Under the pieces are notes generated by a model. The model was given only the letters and a program-made list of their open reading frames with translations, made no database searches and was not told where the DNA came from. A stretch of 64,000 nucleotides of DNA, taken from assembly GCF_035594125.1 (NCBI RefSeq), contig NC_087180.1:14322615-14386614 (forward strand). Reading direction: 5' to 3'. Of the stretch, positions 39,814-59,017 are shown one piece after another. Numbering within the stretch: position 1 is the first letter of the stretch; every line of letters begins with the position of its first letter. The position numbers and the translations under genes were made by a program. Origin of the DNA: Scylla paramamosain. Lineage: Eukaryota > Arthropoda > Malacostraca > Decapoda > Portunidae.

Positions 39814-41776
39814 AATGAATAACTATATTTTGAAAGGTACGAGAGTGTAAATATTGATGATGCAGATGTTAGAAATGTTACTTGTTAAAAGGGTTTGAGT
39901 GAGCAGTGTGGCGTGAGATACAGACGGCCCATGAGGCTTCATTCTTCCCTGTGTTCATTTTCGATACGCACTCGTTCTTATCCAGTGACCTAGTTCTTCT
40001 TCAGTATCATATTCAATGCACTCACAACTGGCCGTCTTATAACTCTTCTTAATATAATCCAATGCCTGGAGAAAGAATCCATCCCATTCGATGTTCGGTG
40101 TGTTAAGTCCAGCCTCGCCCAATGCGTATAAGCTTACTATCATGTCTGCGTCTCTTTGTCTTGGTAATTTGTTAGACAAGATGCTTGAGTTGGTATCAAG
40201 GTAGGTCGCAAGTGTTCTTTGTTAAGAGTCACAATGTTGCTTCTGTGTCACTGTTCCCAGAGGGTAATGAGCTTAACTAGGGTTGAGGAAGAGGCCTGGA
40301 GGCGCTGTTGTGCTTAGAAATTATGTTGCCTGTTCGCCCCTCAGCCCCCATGTGAGTGTCCGCCAGAGAAGGCACGTGGCATGAGAGACCCCACCTTGAG
40401 GTGGCATGTTCAAAGCGTAGTAAGACAACAAGTAAATGTAAACACCTCGTGAAGGAGAGAGCGAGAACTTAGCAACGTGGGGGGGACTGAGGCAGTGAGC
40501 AGCGCTTGACATGCGGGAGTCCAGCAGCTGGGCGGCCACCCCACCCGGCAGGTTTTTGACGAATGTGTACTAAATGTTGAAGTGTCAGATGGCAACTTAT
40601 TTTTTCATAGGTAGTGTCCCGGTTATATAAATACGAGGTGCCGGAACAGATTTGTTGTACTGCTACTGTAGGCTATGTTGTTATTGTTGGAAGAGGAATT
40701 TTATCAAAACAGTAATTATTGAGTTGCATTATAGTGTAATATTTTCCTGCCTGGAGCAGGTAGAGTTAAGGGTGTTGAGCCAAGTTCAGCCACGCGGCCC
40801 GCACACCCCTGTGGCCACAACCCCGGCGGGGCTGTGGGGAGGCTGTGCTGACACCAGCAGTGGTTCAAGGCGGTAGGTGTTGGCGGTGGAACATTTAGCG
40901 GACCAGTGTGAGGGTGTAGTGCGGCGCCGTGTAGGTGTGAGCGGTTCCTGGTGTCCTGTAGCAGAGTGTTGTCCCCACCTCCTTCTTGACAAAGATAATA
41001 ATAATTGGTATAACACTTATTCACACATCAGTATTATTCATGTGTTGCTAAAGATAACAATCTAGGAACTGTATTCATGATGCATCGGTGATATATTCAA
41101 ATCCACACCAGGTTATTGCACCTTAGCCGTGCCCGTGATGACAACTGACGTTCACATGGGGAGGAAATTCTGCCTCGGAGACACCCGCGACTCGCTACAG
41201 ATGATCGAGGAAGCAGTTTACGACAATTACATGTAGATTCCGATCCAGCGCGACAGTTTCCCGAAAGAACACGTTGAGAAATACTGTTGTTGAGAGCATG
41301 CAACGAGTCACTTTGAGTGAGATATCCAGCTTTCCTGAGCGTCCGAAGTTGAGCTTGGTGTCGTCCTTGCTGGACACGTGAGCACCGCCACGACATGCAA
41401 TGACGGTGCTCCCGGGGCAGTAGCGGCGATACGCCCTCATTTGTCACCCTCCTGCTCTCACCAGATTGCATGGCTGACCCGCAGCCTTATGCTGAAAGCT
41501 TGGAGATCAGAGGAACAATTTTTTTGCATCAAAGTCGTGTACTGTATTCACCGTTTCACTCTTCAGAGGTGATAGCCAAGATCATAGTGTGATTACGTGT
41601 GTAATATGAATAGTAGAGTGTCGTAAGAGAGTTAACAACAACAATAGATATATTTGATAGAGCGAGACATTTGAATAGATAAATGTCACAAGTATTTAAG
41701 AATATGTCTATAAAGAAATATATGTAAGCAACAGTAAAACAAGAATTCCATATTGCAGTGATACATAGCTTCATCA

Positions 41777-42237
<461 letters not shown>

Positions 42238-43657
42238 GGAGATCAGACTAAGAGAAGCACACTTATTTTAACTTTTCAGTGCTTTGTTCTTATTGTTTGA
42301 TAAGACTCTTGTCACATTGTTGGTCCCTTTAGTTCCTCTCATTCACGACCCTGGAAACAAGGTCCGTGGCTGGCGAGGTCCACCAGACACACTGCAATGT
42401 TCACGTTGACGGGCTCAGCGCCAGCTGTTGCCTGATGTGCACAGGTGCAGTGGAAAGCCATGCGACCTTCACTCTGTTCCACGCTGAGATTTTTATCCCC
42501 TTACCACGTGTCCCTTGTGTCGCCAGACCCGCAGTACCCTCAGTGTCCTGCTCCAGTACTTGAGTGTAGCCAGTCAGTCATACATCAATGTCAAGAATAC
42601 TCAGCTGACCACACCACCAGCAGGTAGCGAGAGCCGTGACGCAGCCTTGTATGTGGGAAACGCTCACTCACCTGACGCTTGCATAGAAAAATCTCTCCTT
42701 CTGTACTGCTTAAAAGAATGTGTACCATGGAGCAGTGTAACATATAGCCACTGTATAACATATATGTACAGCATATGTAATTTTTTGTATAAGATTACAC
42801 TCAAAGTATGCAGACTGGTATAGACATAGTATATACCTCACACACACATACAAGGAACCATCCGATAAGTATTACTCCACCACGCCAGATAGATAACCCA
42901 GTCCACTATGCACAGAGCTCCTCCTCGCGTACACCTTCCAAACACTGGCTGTTCACAAAAGAATAAAGCAAAATGACAAACATTAAACTTTTTTTTTCAA
43001 GACTGCAAAGGAAATACATTTACAAAGATGTGGAAATTTTTCGTTTTTCCATTTTTTTTTTTTTTTTTTTTCGTCACGTGGCCACGAGCTCTGGCATAGT
43101 AGAGGAGTAGTTGTATTACAATAGTCTCCACGTGTTTTGTACTCGAGAGCCTCAGTATCACTCCCACCAGCTTGCAGAAATCCTGTTCAGATGACACCCC
43201 GACTCTGTCCTCTGCTCGACGGCTCTTCAGTGAGTGATGCGACTTGGTGCAGTGCGCGCCTCGCCTCCATTCCTCAATTCACCTTCCAGCTTCATGTTTC
43301 TCTCACTGGCGAATTATGACTGAACACTATTTTCTCCGCCTCTCTCTCATGAGTAACTGGTTGTGTTCGGTGACATGGTGACTTCTTGATGTAATTTTAA
43401 AAACTAACAGTTAGTGAGAAGAAGTATGGTATGTTGTAGTCGAGCATGTAACACCACCACCACCTGTGCGGGGCGGCATGACACCTGTAGAGAACACACG
43501 CTAACCTGTACTGAGTGTTTAAGTGACGCCAAGGCAGAGCAACACAAGAGAGAATATAGAGTAATGTTTACTTAACATTTATATCATGTGTATTTTAAGT
43601 GACTTTAATTTAAAATAGCATTTCAGTTTATATAGTCATCATTGTATGCAGACAGAA

Positions 43658-43754
<97 letters not shown>

Positions 43755-46286
43755 TTAGTATTAGATATACTTTGTAGACATTTATATACGTGACTCAGGT
43801 GGCCATTTTAGGTTCGACCAAGGTGGATGTGGCGGTGAGGTATCTAATTACTGCATTCGATTACTCTTTACTTGTATCTGTCGACCAAACAGGAGTTGTA
43901 TTACTGCACGTGTGTTCCCTACCTCCCCTCAGCGTCAGGTGAAGCAGGCGACAGGAGCGAGCTGGTGACGATGCTGTGTTCTCTATCACTGTAGCTTGTA
44001 ATGGCTAGATTTTCTGAAGCTGATATATTTAAAGGAAACTAAAGTCGTGATTATATTTTTAATGCGATATGTACCTACTGTCCTTGTATACTGCATAATA
44101 TTTTTCGAAGTTAACCTCCACTCGATTGGAAGGATTTCACCCACGTGTTCACCCACGTGTTTAATCACCACCATGAGTCGCATGTATTTTTTTTTTTTTT
44201 CTCTCACTATAAAGCTCAGTGGATCTAGCCGAAAATATGTATTTATTCCCTGATATTCTGACTGGTAGGCGAGAGTGTGACCAACCCCGTCCTTGTCACT
44301 CTCTTCGGCAGCCCACCGCCCGCTGCCTCCTGAAGGGAACCTGTGGGGAAGTGTTGTGGGCCGCGAGGCGTGAGGAAGAATGTTAGGGAAATGTTGATGA
44401 ATAGATGAGGATTTATCCATACTTGTAATGGATCCCAGAACCTCCTTATCCTCCGACTGTCATTTACTGTGTCAGGGATGAGCGTCTGTTCTGTTCATCT
44501 GCACGAGGAGCTGCTGTGGCCCGACACGACCCTACGCTCACGTGCGTGGGCTGCCCGCGATCCAGATCAGTTAACCACGAGAGCTTCACGTTAGAATATT
44601 TACACAGAAAATGGGCAATATAGCGATCTGTCCTTCTTGCACGGAAGCCGAGTCTAGTGTTGCCTTCCGCACCGCCAGCAGCGGCGAGGCCCTAGAGGAC
44701 GGACGCCCCGCCCGACACCTGCTGCTCGCTAGGGTGTGTGGCGTGACACCGCCCCCAACACCACTGCACACCGTCTCTTTAGCAGCTAAATCTTCAAGCG
44801 ATAGAAAATAGCATAGGAAGGTTCAGAGAAAAGTGTTAGCAGGTGTCACTTCTTCCCCTTGACCGTGTAGCGGTGATGTCCAACACAATACCTTCTTGAC
44901 ACATCCTTTAGATAAGGACTTAGAAACGAGGAGTGTCAGTCTAAAAAAAAAAAAAAATTCTCATGGTTTACAATCAGGCATTCAGTGTATTTCTATGGAG
45001 TAAAATATAATTGATCATGTAACTTGGCACGGCAAAGTATTATATTAAAGATTATAACCACAAGATATATAGAACATTTGTGCGACTGTCGTTGAGCACT
45101 GTACCAGTATATCACTACGTCAGTATATTGTACCAAGCAGCTGATAATAAAAGATCTAGGGAAGTGTACGTCTTATTTCTTCCTTTATTTCCTCCTCACG
45201 TATCTTAAGCGAAGACACTCATTGGTTTGTTAATCTGTACAGTACATCGTATGTTTACGTATTCATGGTCTCTATTACCCACTCGACCCGTTTATGTGCA
45301 ATCTTTACTATATACGGATTATATAGTAGATTATCTTGGTAGGTAATGTTGGGAGCATAAACTATGGCTAAACTATGGCTGCCCTCGTGTTCATATCCAC
45401 ATATATATACATATACCTTACCCAGTGTCACACTTAACAGATGAAACTGACCCAGTACAGACTGAAACTGCTGTTAAATGCTAGAGGATTCCGACTTAAT
45501 CAGAACTACATTTCAGTTACCTCGAGGGTCTCCGGAGAACCAAACTTTTCCACCATCATAACTATCCCAAGGAGTCTCCTGAGACTATTAAAACTACATT
45601 TCATCTATCTCTGAGTCTCCGGAGAATAACTACAAACTTTTCCACATGGCAAAAGCTTAAAAAATAAATTTAATTAAAATATAAAATACATTTCATCTAC
45701 CTCGAAGAGTCTCCGGAGAAAAACTCCGAACTTTTCCACAGGGCAAAGCTTCAAAAAAAAATAAATAAAAATAAAATAAAAATATACAATGTTGTATTTG
45801 GGGAGTCAATGACTTATAACACTGCTGCTCATTAACCGACAACACTGTCAATCCACGAGTCTGACACACAACGTTCATTACAACATTACACAGGCAAGAA
45901 AGCTTTGTATTGATTATCGCACCAGCCAGCACCGCGGACCTGGAGGAAGAGGAGGGTCACCAGCCAATCCGCGTCACCTGCTGCCTGGGTCCTCACATTT
46001 CACCACGAAACCTGTGCAAGGAAATAAATATTAACTTGTCTCTACGGGGAAAAGAAAAAGTATTTGCGAAAAAAAAATAATGGTTGAAAAGTATTTATAA
46101 ATTCAGAAATACCTTAATTTTATCAAATGTTTAAACACTACTCTTGATAAAAATCCACGATAAAAATCCACATAATACAATGGTGGTAGCAGTAGCATTT
46201 GCTGTAGCTAATGAGTGGTGCGGTGGTGGTAGTACATGGCAGCAGCTGGAGTAAGCAGGAAGAATAAGTCGGGAACGGTGTTTGTA
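42238..46286. other. intergenic sequence, no gene seen, with (TA)n at 43661-43751
   Basis: Apart from the TA array and the ~90 bp tandem repeat at 45.5 kb, this is unique sequence. Frames of up to about 145 codons exist on both strands but overlap one another and show no motif. Confidence 0.5.
45506..45775. repeat. tandem repeat, ~90 bp unit, 3 copies
   Basis: CTACATTTCATCTACCTCGA followed by GTCTCCGGAGAA recurs at 45506, 45594 and 45686. Each is followed by AACTTTTCCAC and a GGCAAAGCTT-like block. GTCTCCGGAGA is itself near-palindromic. Confidence 0.75.
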
Positions 46287-46294
46287 CCCTAGTA

Positions 46295-46572
46295 CAATGG
46301 TTCTCTACCAGGGTGGCGCGGACACTCCCAGGGTGAGCGAGCACAGGACGGCACAGGACGGAAGGAAAAAAAAAAATCACTCACTCGCTATTAGTACAAA
46401 GGAGATGCAGCTGTTATGCCTAGCCAAAGACTATGTCTATATCTATCTGAATCTATCTATGGTGGCATAGTTGTGGAGATGGTTGAGTGAGTGGCACAGG
46501 GAGGAGAGGGGGCCCTAACTGCATTGATCCAGGTTTGGGGGAGGCCAGCTTCCAAAAGGTTGAGAATCCCTG
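46295..46572. mobile_element. hAT-type MITE with TIRs and 8-bp target site duplication
   Basis: The left end reads CAATGGTTCTCTACC and the inverted right end CAGGGATTCTCAACC, the well-known hAT terminal pattern CAGNGGTTCTCAACC. The flanks are CCCTAGTA (46287-46294) and CCATAGTA (46573-46580), an 8-bp duplication with one mismatch, as expected for hAT. The 278-bp interior has no transposase frame and contains a short ACAGGACGG duplication. Confidence 0.8.
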
Positions 46573-47329
46573 CCATAGTACATCATAATTATTCACCTAT
46601 CTAGCCTAAACCTACTGGGATGCAAAATCTAACAATCCTGCAAGGAGAAACCATTCCTAACTACAACCGCAGTAAGCAGCCAAGGATAAGAAAATGCATT
46701 TGAAGCACTACTCAATACCCTTGTCCTCTTACTACGGAAATTCCACCATCCTAAATTGCAAATTTTCCTCGAAATCCTGTCCGCACTGTTCGAGTACACT
46801 TATGTAGGTCATTACCGTCACAGTTTCGCGAGTGTTCAAAGAAAATTTACTTGACAGCTTTATAAAAAAAAATATATCATTAATAATGTACTATGGAGTT
46901 GGGTGGTCAGGAAATATTACAAATTTATTGCCCGAGTGACTGACAAATACACCCGTAATATGCCAGTGTATACTGAACATAACCCATACCATACCTTCAG
47001 TGTTAATGTACTCACTCATCCACTCTGGGGAATCACTTCCACCAGCAAGACTGTGCCAGTCAACACGAGGTGCCAAGGCGAGGCGCGACGTGTCTATTTC
47101 CTCCCGTTATCCCTTCCTACTCTCTCCCCTTCTCCGCCACTGGGTGTCTTAACGAGGGGGAGATGGGGTGAATACCAACAAACGAAAAGAAACACCATAC
47201 CTAGATTCTGTTATCGAACACCTCAGAATGAGAAGTTATGCAAGGCAGTTTAGATCCATCACCACCACTTCGTCACTCGACAACTATTATGGTCACCAGT
47301 GTACGTGCCTACCAACTCCTCACATCCAT

Positions 47330-47650
47330 TGTCTTAGTGAATTGAGAACCCAAAATATATATAACCAGCACATGCGACAAACTTACCTGAACTCACAGCG
47401 GAGACGGAATGTTCCCAACCCACCACAACCATCTGCCAACAAGCTTCGGAGCTTCGAAACTAAGATTCTGAATTTACCACGCGTTCCACCACACCAACGC
47501 TATTCGCCTCATCTACACAGAAGTAAGCTTGCATGTGCAACAATACAAGACCAAACGCAATTAAAATCGGATATGGGAGTAAGTATAAATAAGGTTAGTG
47601 TGTCAAAACATTCCTAACAAGCTATTCGTACCTTAATTTATGATACTTAA
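47330..47650. repeat. diverged ~300 bp repeat, copy A
   Basis: AACCAGCACATGCGACAAAC, TTACCTGAACTCACAGCGG, GAATGTTCCCAACCCACCAC and AAGCTTCGGAGCTTCGAAAC align in order with copy B at 48.75 kb, as does the end TTCGTACCTTAATTTATG. On the minus strand it holds CAG|GTAAGT at 47386. A 149-codon plus-strand frame covers it but is not supported by copy B. Confidence 0.6.
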
Positions 47651-48739
47651 AGTTAGTATGCCTATTATTACCTACTCAGCTTTACTAATTGCGTCATTGT
47701 ATTAAGGTTTTAGTCGTTAAATTAAGGTTTTTAGTCGTTAAATTACACAGAAGTAACGAAAATGCAGGGGAATGGTCCAAAGTAGTTAAGCTATTTAATC
47801 ATGGCAGGGCAGGATGGTTGCAGCACTTAGTAGTAGCTACGGGGTGACGATTGCACGAGTAGCTAAGGGTAGACAGTCAGGCACAGCAGTCCCATGCAAT
47901 GCCTGTCTTATCGGATAGTTAACAATGAACAACTACTTCACAAACTGCTAACGAACTGTCGTGACCTGCCCGGAATTCACGGAAAAGATCAAGGCAGCAG
48001 TAACATACCCCATGAAATTTAATGAGGCCAATAGTCAATGGATCGCCCGCACACTACTGCCTACTTTCGTTGAGCACAACCACAATTTATGTTTTTAGCA
48101 CTTATACATAACCATTAATATTTTAGCCCTTCACGATGCAAACAAGGTCATAAATGGCACGGATAGAGTTTGAGTTTTACGTGGTCGTTCCATTCCAGCA
48201 AACCATTACTTTTATATACATCATTACTGCCGCTATTACTTTTTTAATTACTCAAGCGACTGTAAATGGCAGCTAGACAGCCGGGTGAAAACTGTACGGA
48301 ACAATTCAAGTAATAAAAGTAAACAGTGACTAACAAATTATGATCTTGTAAGAAATTGGTCAGCCAGAGTGACTCACGACCATATAATTTACAGAAGCAA
48401 GACCTCAAATGGACGTAAATACTTATTGTTTAACTACCTTACTCACTCACCCACCTTCAGTCACTCTACTCACAGCATAATAGTTCTCTTCATAATGTGT
48501 GGTGCTGCGCGGTCCGTTGCCTTGTTCTCCCTCTTCATTGGCAAGGTTCTCCGTTGACATTAACAGATAAACCTCACATCAGTAGTTGTCAACCAGGGAA
48601 AAAGCAGGCAGGTCTTGCTGTTAAAACATCATTATTCAAATCATTATCATAATACAATCGACACCATTAACTTATCGCCAGAGAATTCATCGTTTATAAA
48701 TGCACCAACAGCTTCCTTCAACCCACAAGCCTCGGTCAA

Positions 48740-49115
48740 CAGAGAATAAAACACTGATAGAACCAGCACAACACACACTTACCTGAGCGCAGGGGGCCAC
48801 AGAATGCTACTATCCCAACCACGCACAGCTGGAAGTAGCATCGGTCAACACACCCTTCGAAGCTTTGAAACTTGAGAACTGTTGTAATTTCTCTGACCAC
48901 TCATTCTACCATATCCTAATTACCAAATCGTGCATATGCTACACTTATAGTAATACCAAGAGTAACAAATGAAGTGGAGATGAAGTTAATAAGTGTTGAG
49001 GGGAGGAAGATTTAAAAATTAGGGTTTACTATACGTCAGAAATTACCAGCAAAATGTCCTCCCCCCCACCCCTCAAGGCTTTTTCGTGCTTTAATTTAGG
49101 GTGTATGAGAATTAA
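48740..49115. repeat. diverged ~300 bp repeat, copy B
   Basis: AACCAGCACAACACACACTT, ACCTGAGCGCAGGGGGCCAC, CCCAACCACGCACAGC and TTCGAAGCTTTGAAACT are collinear with copy A. The minus-strand CAG|GTAAGT at 48782 is kept. The family is unknown to me. Confidence 0.6.
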
Positions 49116-49292
49116 GCCTGGTATTTCATATTTAGCTAAGGAAACTACTTATGCACATTAAAATATCATGATTTGATTACTTCAATTACACAATGCAAAG
49201 TGGAAGCGTGAGGGAGTCATTTAAATATTACAGTATTGTTAGGAAAACATTGTTAGATTGTTAGTGTGTGGGTATAATTACAAGTTCTACAA

Positions 49293-49377
<85 letters not shown>

Positions 49378-50369
49378 TTTTTTTTTTTTTGCAAAGTATT
49401 GTTGATCTGTACTATGAAGTCTCTATAACTGCAGCCGTCTTGCTTCTAAGACTTAGAAACCAAAGTAAGAATCTAGACTCCCCCTATTAATATTCTTCTT
49501 TCACCATTATTATAATCTGCCTCCATGTGATGGTTCACACTTTTACTTTATTTGTCTATTGTGTTTTCTCTTACACCACATATTATCAAATCCTGTGACA
49601 TCTTTTAGCTTCTTTCCCTCATGTATTACACAGGTTTTGATTACATTCATCATCCAGTCAGACTACTTGCACTCACCCATCCACATTAAAGTAATGAGCA
49701 AACTTTTCCAAATCATTCTTGCACAAATACATAAAAGAACATAGAGGTAATAAAAAACAAGCAGTTCTTGTGTATGTACTCATTTTTAAAAATCTCCAAG
49801 GGCACCCTGAGGGGGAAAAAATAAAAGAGAGTACACAAGCAAGGTAGATGCTTACAGTGTGGTTTGGGCTGTGTGACTCATGAGTTCAAGGCTGCAGGGT
49901 GACCCAGGTATACCCTCTCATAGGTCAAAACTGTTCAATCTTGGTCACTTGGTCCACAGTGTATGTGTTGACAGTCACAGATAACAAAGAGTCACAAGGC
50001 ACAAACACACTGCATAGACAAATACAATAAAATATATCCAAGTCCTTTAGTAAACAACTCAAGTGTTGATAGAAGTGTGATATTGCTTCAAGAGAATAGC
50101 AATTTGGGTCCTATTCTTCAATGTAAAGTATATACAGTTATTTGCAAATTTTCAGGTAAATCTTCCTTACAATGTAATAATGACTGAAGTCCACATATTG
50201 AATTCATATAAAAACTCATTACTACAATGCTTCCCTAACTCCTACTGTGACACTAGCATAGAAAATGCAACCACATTTAACTCCAACATACAGATAGGGC
50301 TATTCCTACATGTATCACAGGGAGGAGCAACTCATAATGAGAGGCCATTACCACACTGACAGATTGTGT
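49116..50369. other. intergenic sequence with (TA)n at 49294-49375
   Basis: A TA array of about 41 units ending in poly-T, then AT-rich unique sequence with no gene seen. Confidence 0.6.
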
Positions 50370-50594
50370 TCACATGTGCATGTAATACTGGCAGGCCCTG
50401 AACGCTTCATTGTGACGGATGAAGACAACTTTATCAACAGGTGACATCTCACACAAAGGCTTGCGCCGCTCTGCAAGACAACTCCCCATAGCATATGTGC
50501 AGTGAGTATAAGTACCTGTGCACCCCTGGGCTGATCGCTTCATGAAGACTGCATTCACAGGCTGGTATTTACACCACATCTTACTGAAGACAAA
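50370..50594 (-). CDS. possible terminal exon of an unrecognised minus-strand transcript
   Basis: After a good acceptor (TTTTGTCTTCAG) the minus strand is open for about 74 codons. They read KMWCKYQPVNAVFMKRSAQG, then a Cys-rich run (CTGTYTHCTYAMGSC, KPLC, RACQYYMHM) to a stop. I do not recognise the family. It lies 2.5 kb downstream of the CCDC47 stop, so it could also be distal 3' UTR or chance. Confidence 0.25.
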   Translation of the reverse strand, partial: FVFSKMWCKYQPVNAVFMKRSAQGCTGTYTHCTYAMGSCLAERRKPLCEMSPVDKVVFIRHNEAFRACQYYMHM

Positions 50595-51337
50595 ACTGAC
50601 AGACAATTACATGACTACAGACTGATGCCAGGCCTACTGAGCTACACATAGATCAGCTCAAGAGTGCAGATACAGTCTTTACCACATGTACTTTGTGGTA
50701 GGAAGTACACTTGGCAGAAAGTGTCTTTATCCCTTGTCATCCTGGATGCAATAAGTGTGTGGCTCCCCAAATGCCATGTTACCAAATTTTTTACATGCCT
50801 ACCCTTTTTCTTTTGTGTAATTTCAACACATATACAAATTTCTGTCATATACTGGCACTTGTACATACAAATGTTACACCTAATAAATATGTTCCAGTAC
50901 TGATGAGTCCCACACCCACTTACATGGTGAACCTTTCATATTTTTTTAGGGATGGGGGTGGGGGCCAGATGGCCTCATATCTCATTTGTATTCCAATGTT
51001 ACATCCTAGTTTGTATTTTAGATCTAGTGTTGTTAAATATGCAATGTTCAGAATACCACAATGGGTAAAGGTACTTGCATGTCAAGTGTACTGACAGCTT
51101 ATTTCTTTAGCATGTCTCAGAACTAAAAAATTGATTAAAGAGGAGCTATACATGTAATATTCTCTTAAATTTCTAGGATTCTGGCCTTGGTAAACATGCA
51201 ACCACTACCCATCACTAACTAAAATGGGCACAAGGATTATTCTCTTCATTCACATTGCAGTTTTGCAAAGAAATTATAACTCAGTTAAATAACATTTTAA
51301 ATCTTAATTAATTACTCTACACCTTTTGGTGAGTGCA

Positions 51338-51457
<120 letters not shown>

Positions 51458-52610
51458 GGACACAGTAACTTCCTGTTTTACACGTGACAAAATAATAAGC
51501 AAAGGGTTAAAGAATAAAGAAGCAAAAGATAATATATATGACAAAACTGACCTCATATATACTTCACAAGATACAAATAAGATCTCAAATCTGGATTGAC
51601 ATCTTCAACAGCTATACACTAGGAATAAATAGTGATGAAACACCATCAGAGCATCTCTTAAACGAGTGCTTTGCTTCTTTAGCATCACCAATTCCAACAT
51701 CCTATGAAGTCTGAAAAAGAAATCACATATGAACTTCATGTAAAAAAAATAAAATCAGTATACATAAGCAATACAATGTCTTCACAATAGTTTGTTTCTC
51801 ATAATTAAGACTAAACTATACCAAAAGCAAAGTTATAATATGAATAATGCAAAATTATAAGCAAAGCTTTCTGCATTGTTATCTAAAGCAAAATCAACAA
51901 AATATACTTCTAATGACGACCATGCATACCTGTAGAAGATTCCTGACAATCTCTTCATGCCTGCAAAGATGATGTACGAAAGGTATAAGAAGCTGATCTC
52001 TTATGGTGGGAGGAGAGTATGGAAAAACAAAACTAAGGCCACTGGTGGTGGCTGATTGTTCGTGCATTCCGTGCTCAAGTGCAAACAATGAGGCAATTCA
52101 CTCTAGGAAGCATAATTGGAGTTGCTTACATATGGCAAATACATGTTGTCTTACAATGAAACTAATGAAATTTACAAGTGACTAAATCTTGCAGATCACA
52201 AAAGAAATCAATGCAATGGAAACAACTGTTTTTCACATATGAGGATTAGTGTTATAAGAATCCTACATAGCATAGTGGTACTCATAGATGACCACTCTAC
52301 AAATAATATGGAATGAATAAATGTGAGAATCACAACAAACTCAAATAATAAAAGCTTAACCCCTAAGAGGCTTGGATTCAGGCATGAATAATTCTTTAAA
52401 GAAAATGGCTGTAGTTCCTATTGTTGTATTTTCTGAGGCTCTTAAACAAAGTGTCCACAATTCTGTCTGCAGGTGATGACGGCCACAACTGGCATGAGCA
52501 AACATCATCCACCACTTAAAAGTTTGCATTTCTGGATCAGTGTGAATTTTTTTTTGTGTAAAACTCCGTATGTCTGGAGCTCATGTTTACATCTATTTCA
52601 CTTGATTCTG

Positions 52611-52616
52611 TTTATT
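52611..52616 (-). terminator. candidate poly(A) signal of CCDC47
   Basis: AATAAA lies on the minus strand about 510 bases after the CCDC47 stop codon. A 24-bp hairpin lies 12 bases upstream of it on the transcript. No clear downstream GU-rich element is seen, so a more distal site remains possible. Confidence 0.35.
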
Positions 52617-52627
52617 TTGACTAAAGA

Positions 52628-52685
52628 ATGTTTATGTGAGTCTCAAGGGAACATTACCACATTCCCTTGTGACTCACATAAACAT
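52628..52685 (-). other. near-perfect hairpin in the predicted CCDC47 3' UTR
   Basis: The two 24-base arms, 52628-52651 and 52662-52685, are inverted complements with one mismatch, around a 10-base loop. On the minus strand the structure ends 12 bases before the candidate AATAAA. It could be an RNA stability or processing element, a small-RNA precursor or a miniature foldback insertion. Confidence 0.6.
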
Positions 52686-52792
52686 ACCTCTGTCTCTCAT
52701 GGGTTAACAAGACATTATGCTGAATTGCATTTAATATCCTCGTTAGTAATGCAGTGTCATCAGTTTTCACTACCACTAACCAAGCCCTCTTT

Positions 52793-52818
52793 AGTTGTGG
52801 ATGTTACCATCCACAACT
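52793..52818 (-). other. short perfect hairpin in the predicted CCDC47 3' UTR
   Basis: An 11-bp perfect stem (AGTTGTGGATG with its complement) closes a 4-base loop. It lies about 310 bases past the stop codon on the minus strand. It may be chance or a UTR element. Confidence 0.4.
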
Positions 52819-53128
52819 TGACACTATGAAGAGTACTCAACATTACATTTTTACAATGTTATCTGCTGCAGTAAGTAATAATCCAATATATATCATGATG
52901 CCAATGATGATATAGATGCACTGGATAGCAACATTTCTATGTCAGTAGTTAGGCAGCTAGGAATAAAGCAATTACTGTTTTGCAAGAGGCACATATATCT
53001 CAAGAGTGGGAAATTACTGAAGGCAACATGCACAGCACACACAAGCAGCAGAGGTTGTCAGGAGTGTGATCGACAAATCAAGCATGCAGACAACAGCAAA
53101 TGAGGCTCCCACATGACTCCCTTAACCC

Positions 53129-59017
<5,889 letters not shown>

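Noticed and set aside
41097..41471. Overlapping minus-strand frames of 124 and 81 codons
   Set aside because: They look more complex than the repeat frames, but they compete in different frames, show no familiar domain and lie in a region with no other exon support.
44152..44162. Two CCCACGTG words 12 bases apart as a hypoxia or E-box module
   Set aside because: The motifs are short and common, lie in a local 12-base duplication, and are not near any identified start site.
43986..44420. 144-codon minus-strand frame
   Set aside because: It has no motif, no matching splice structure and average composition; probably chance in unique DNA.
47168..47617. 149-codon plus-strand frame
   Set aside because: It falls in a duplicated segment whose other copy does not keep the frame, and it has no recognisable motif.
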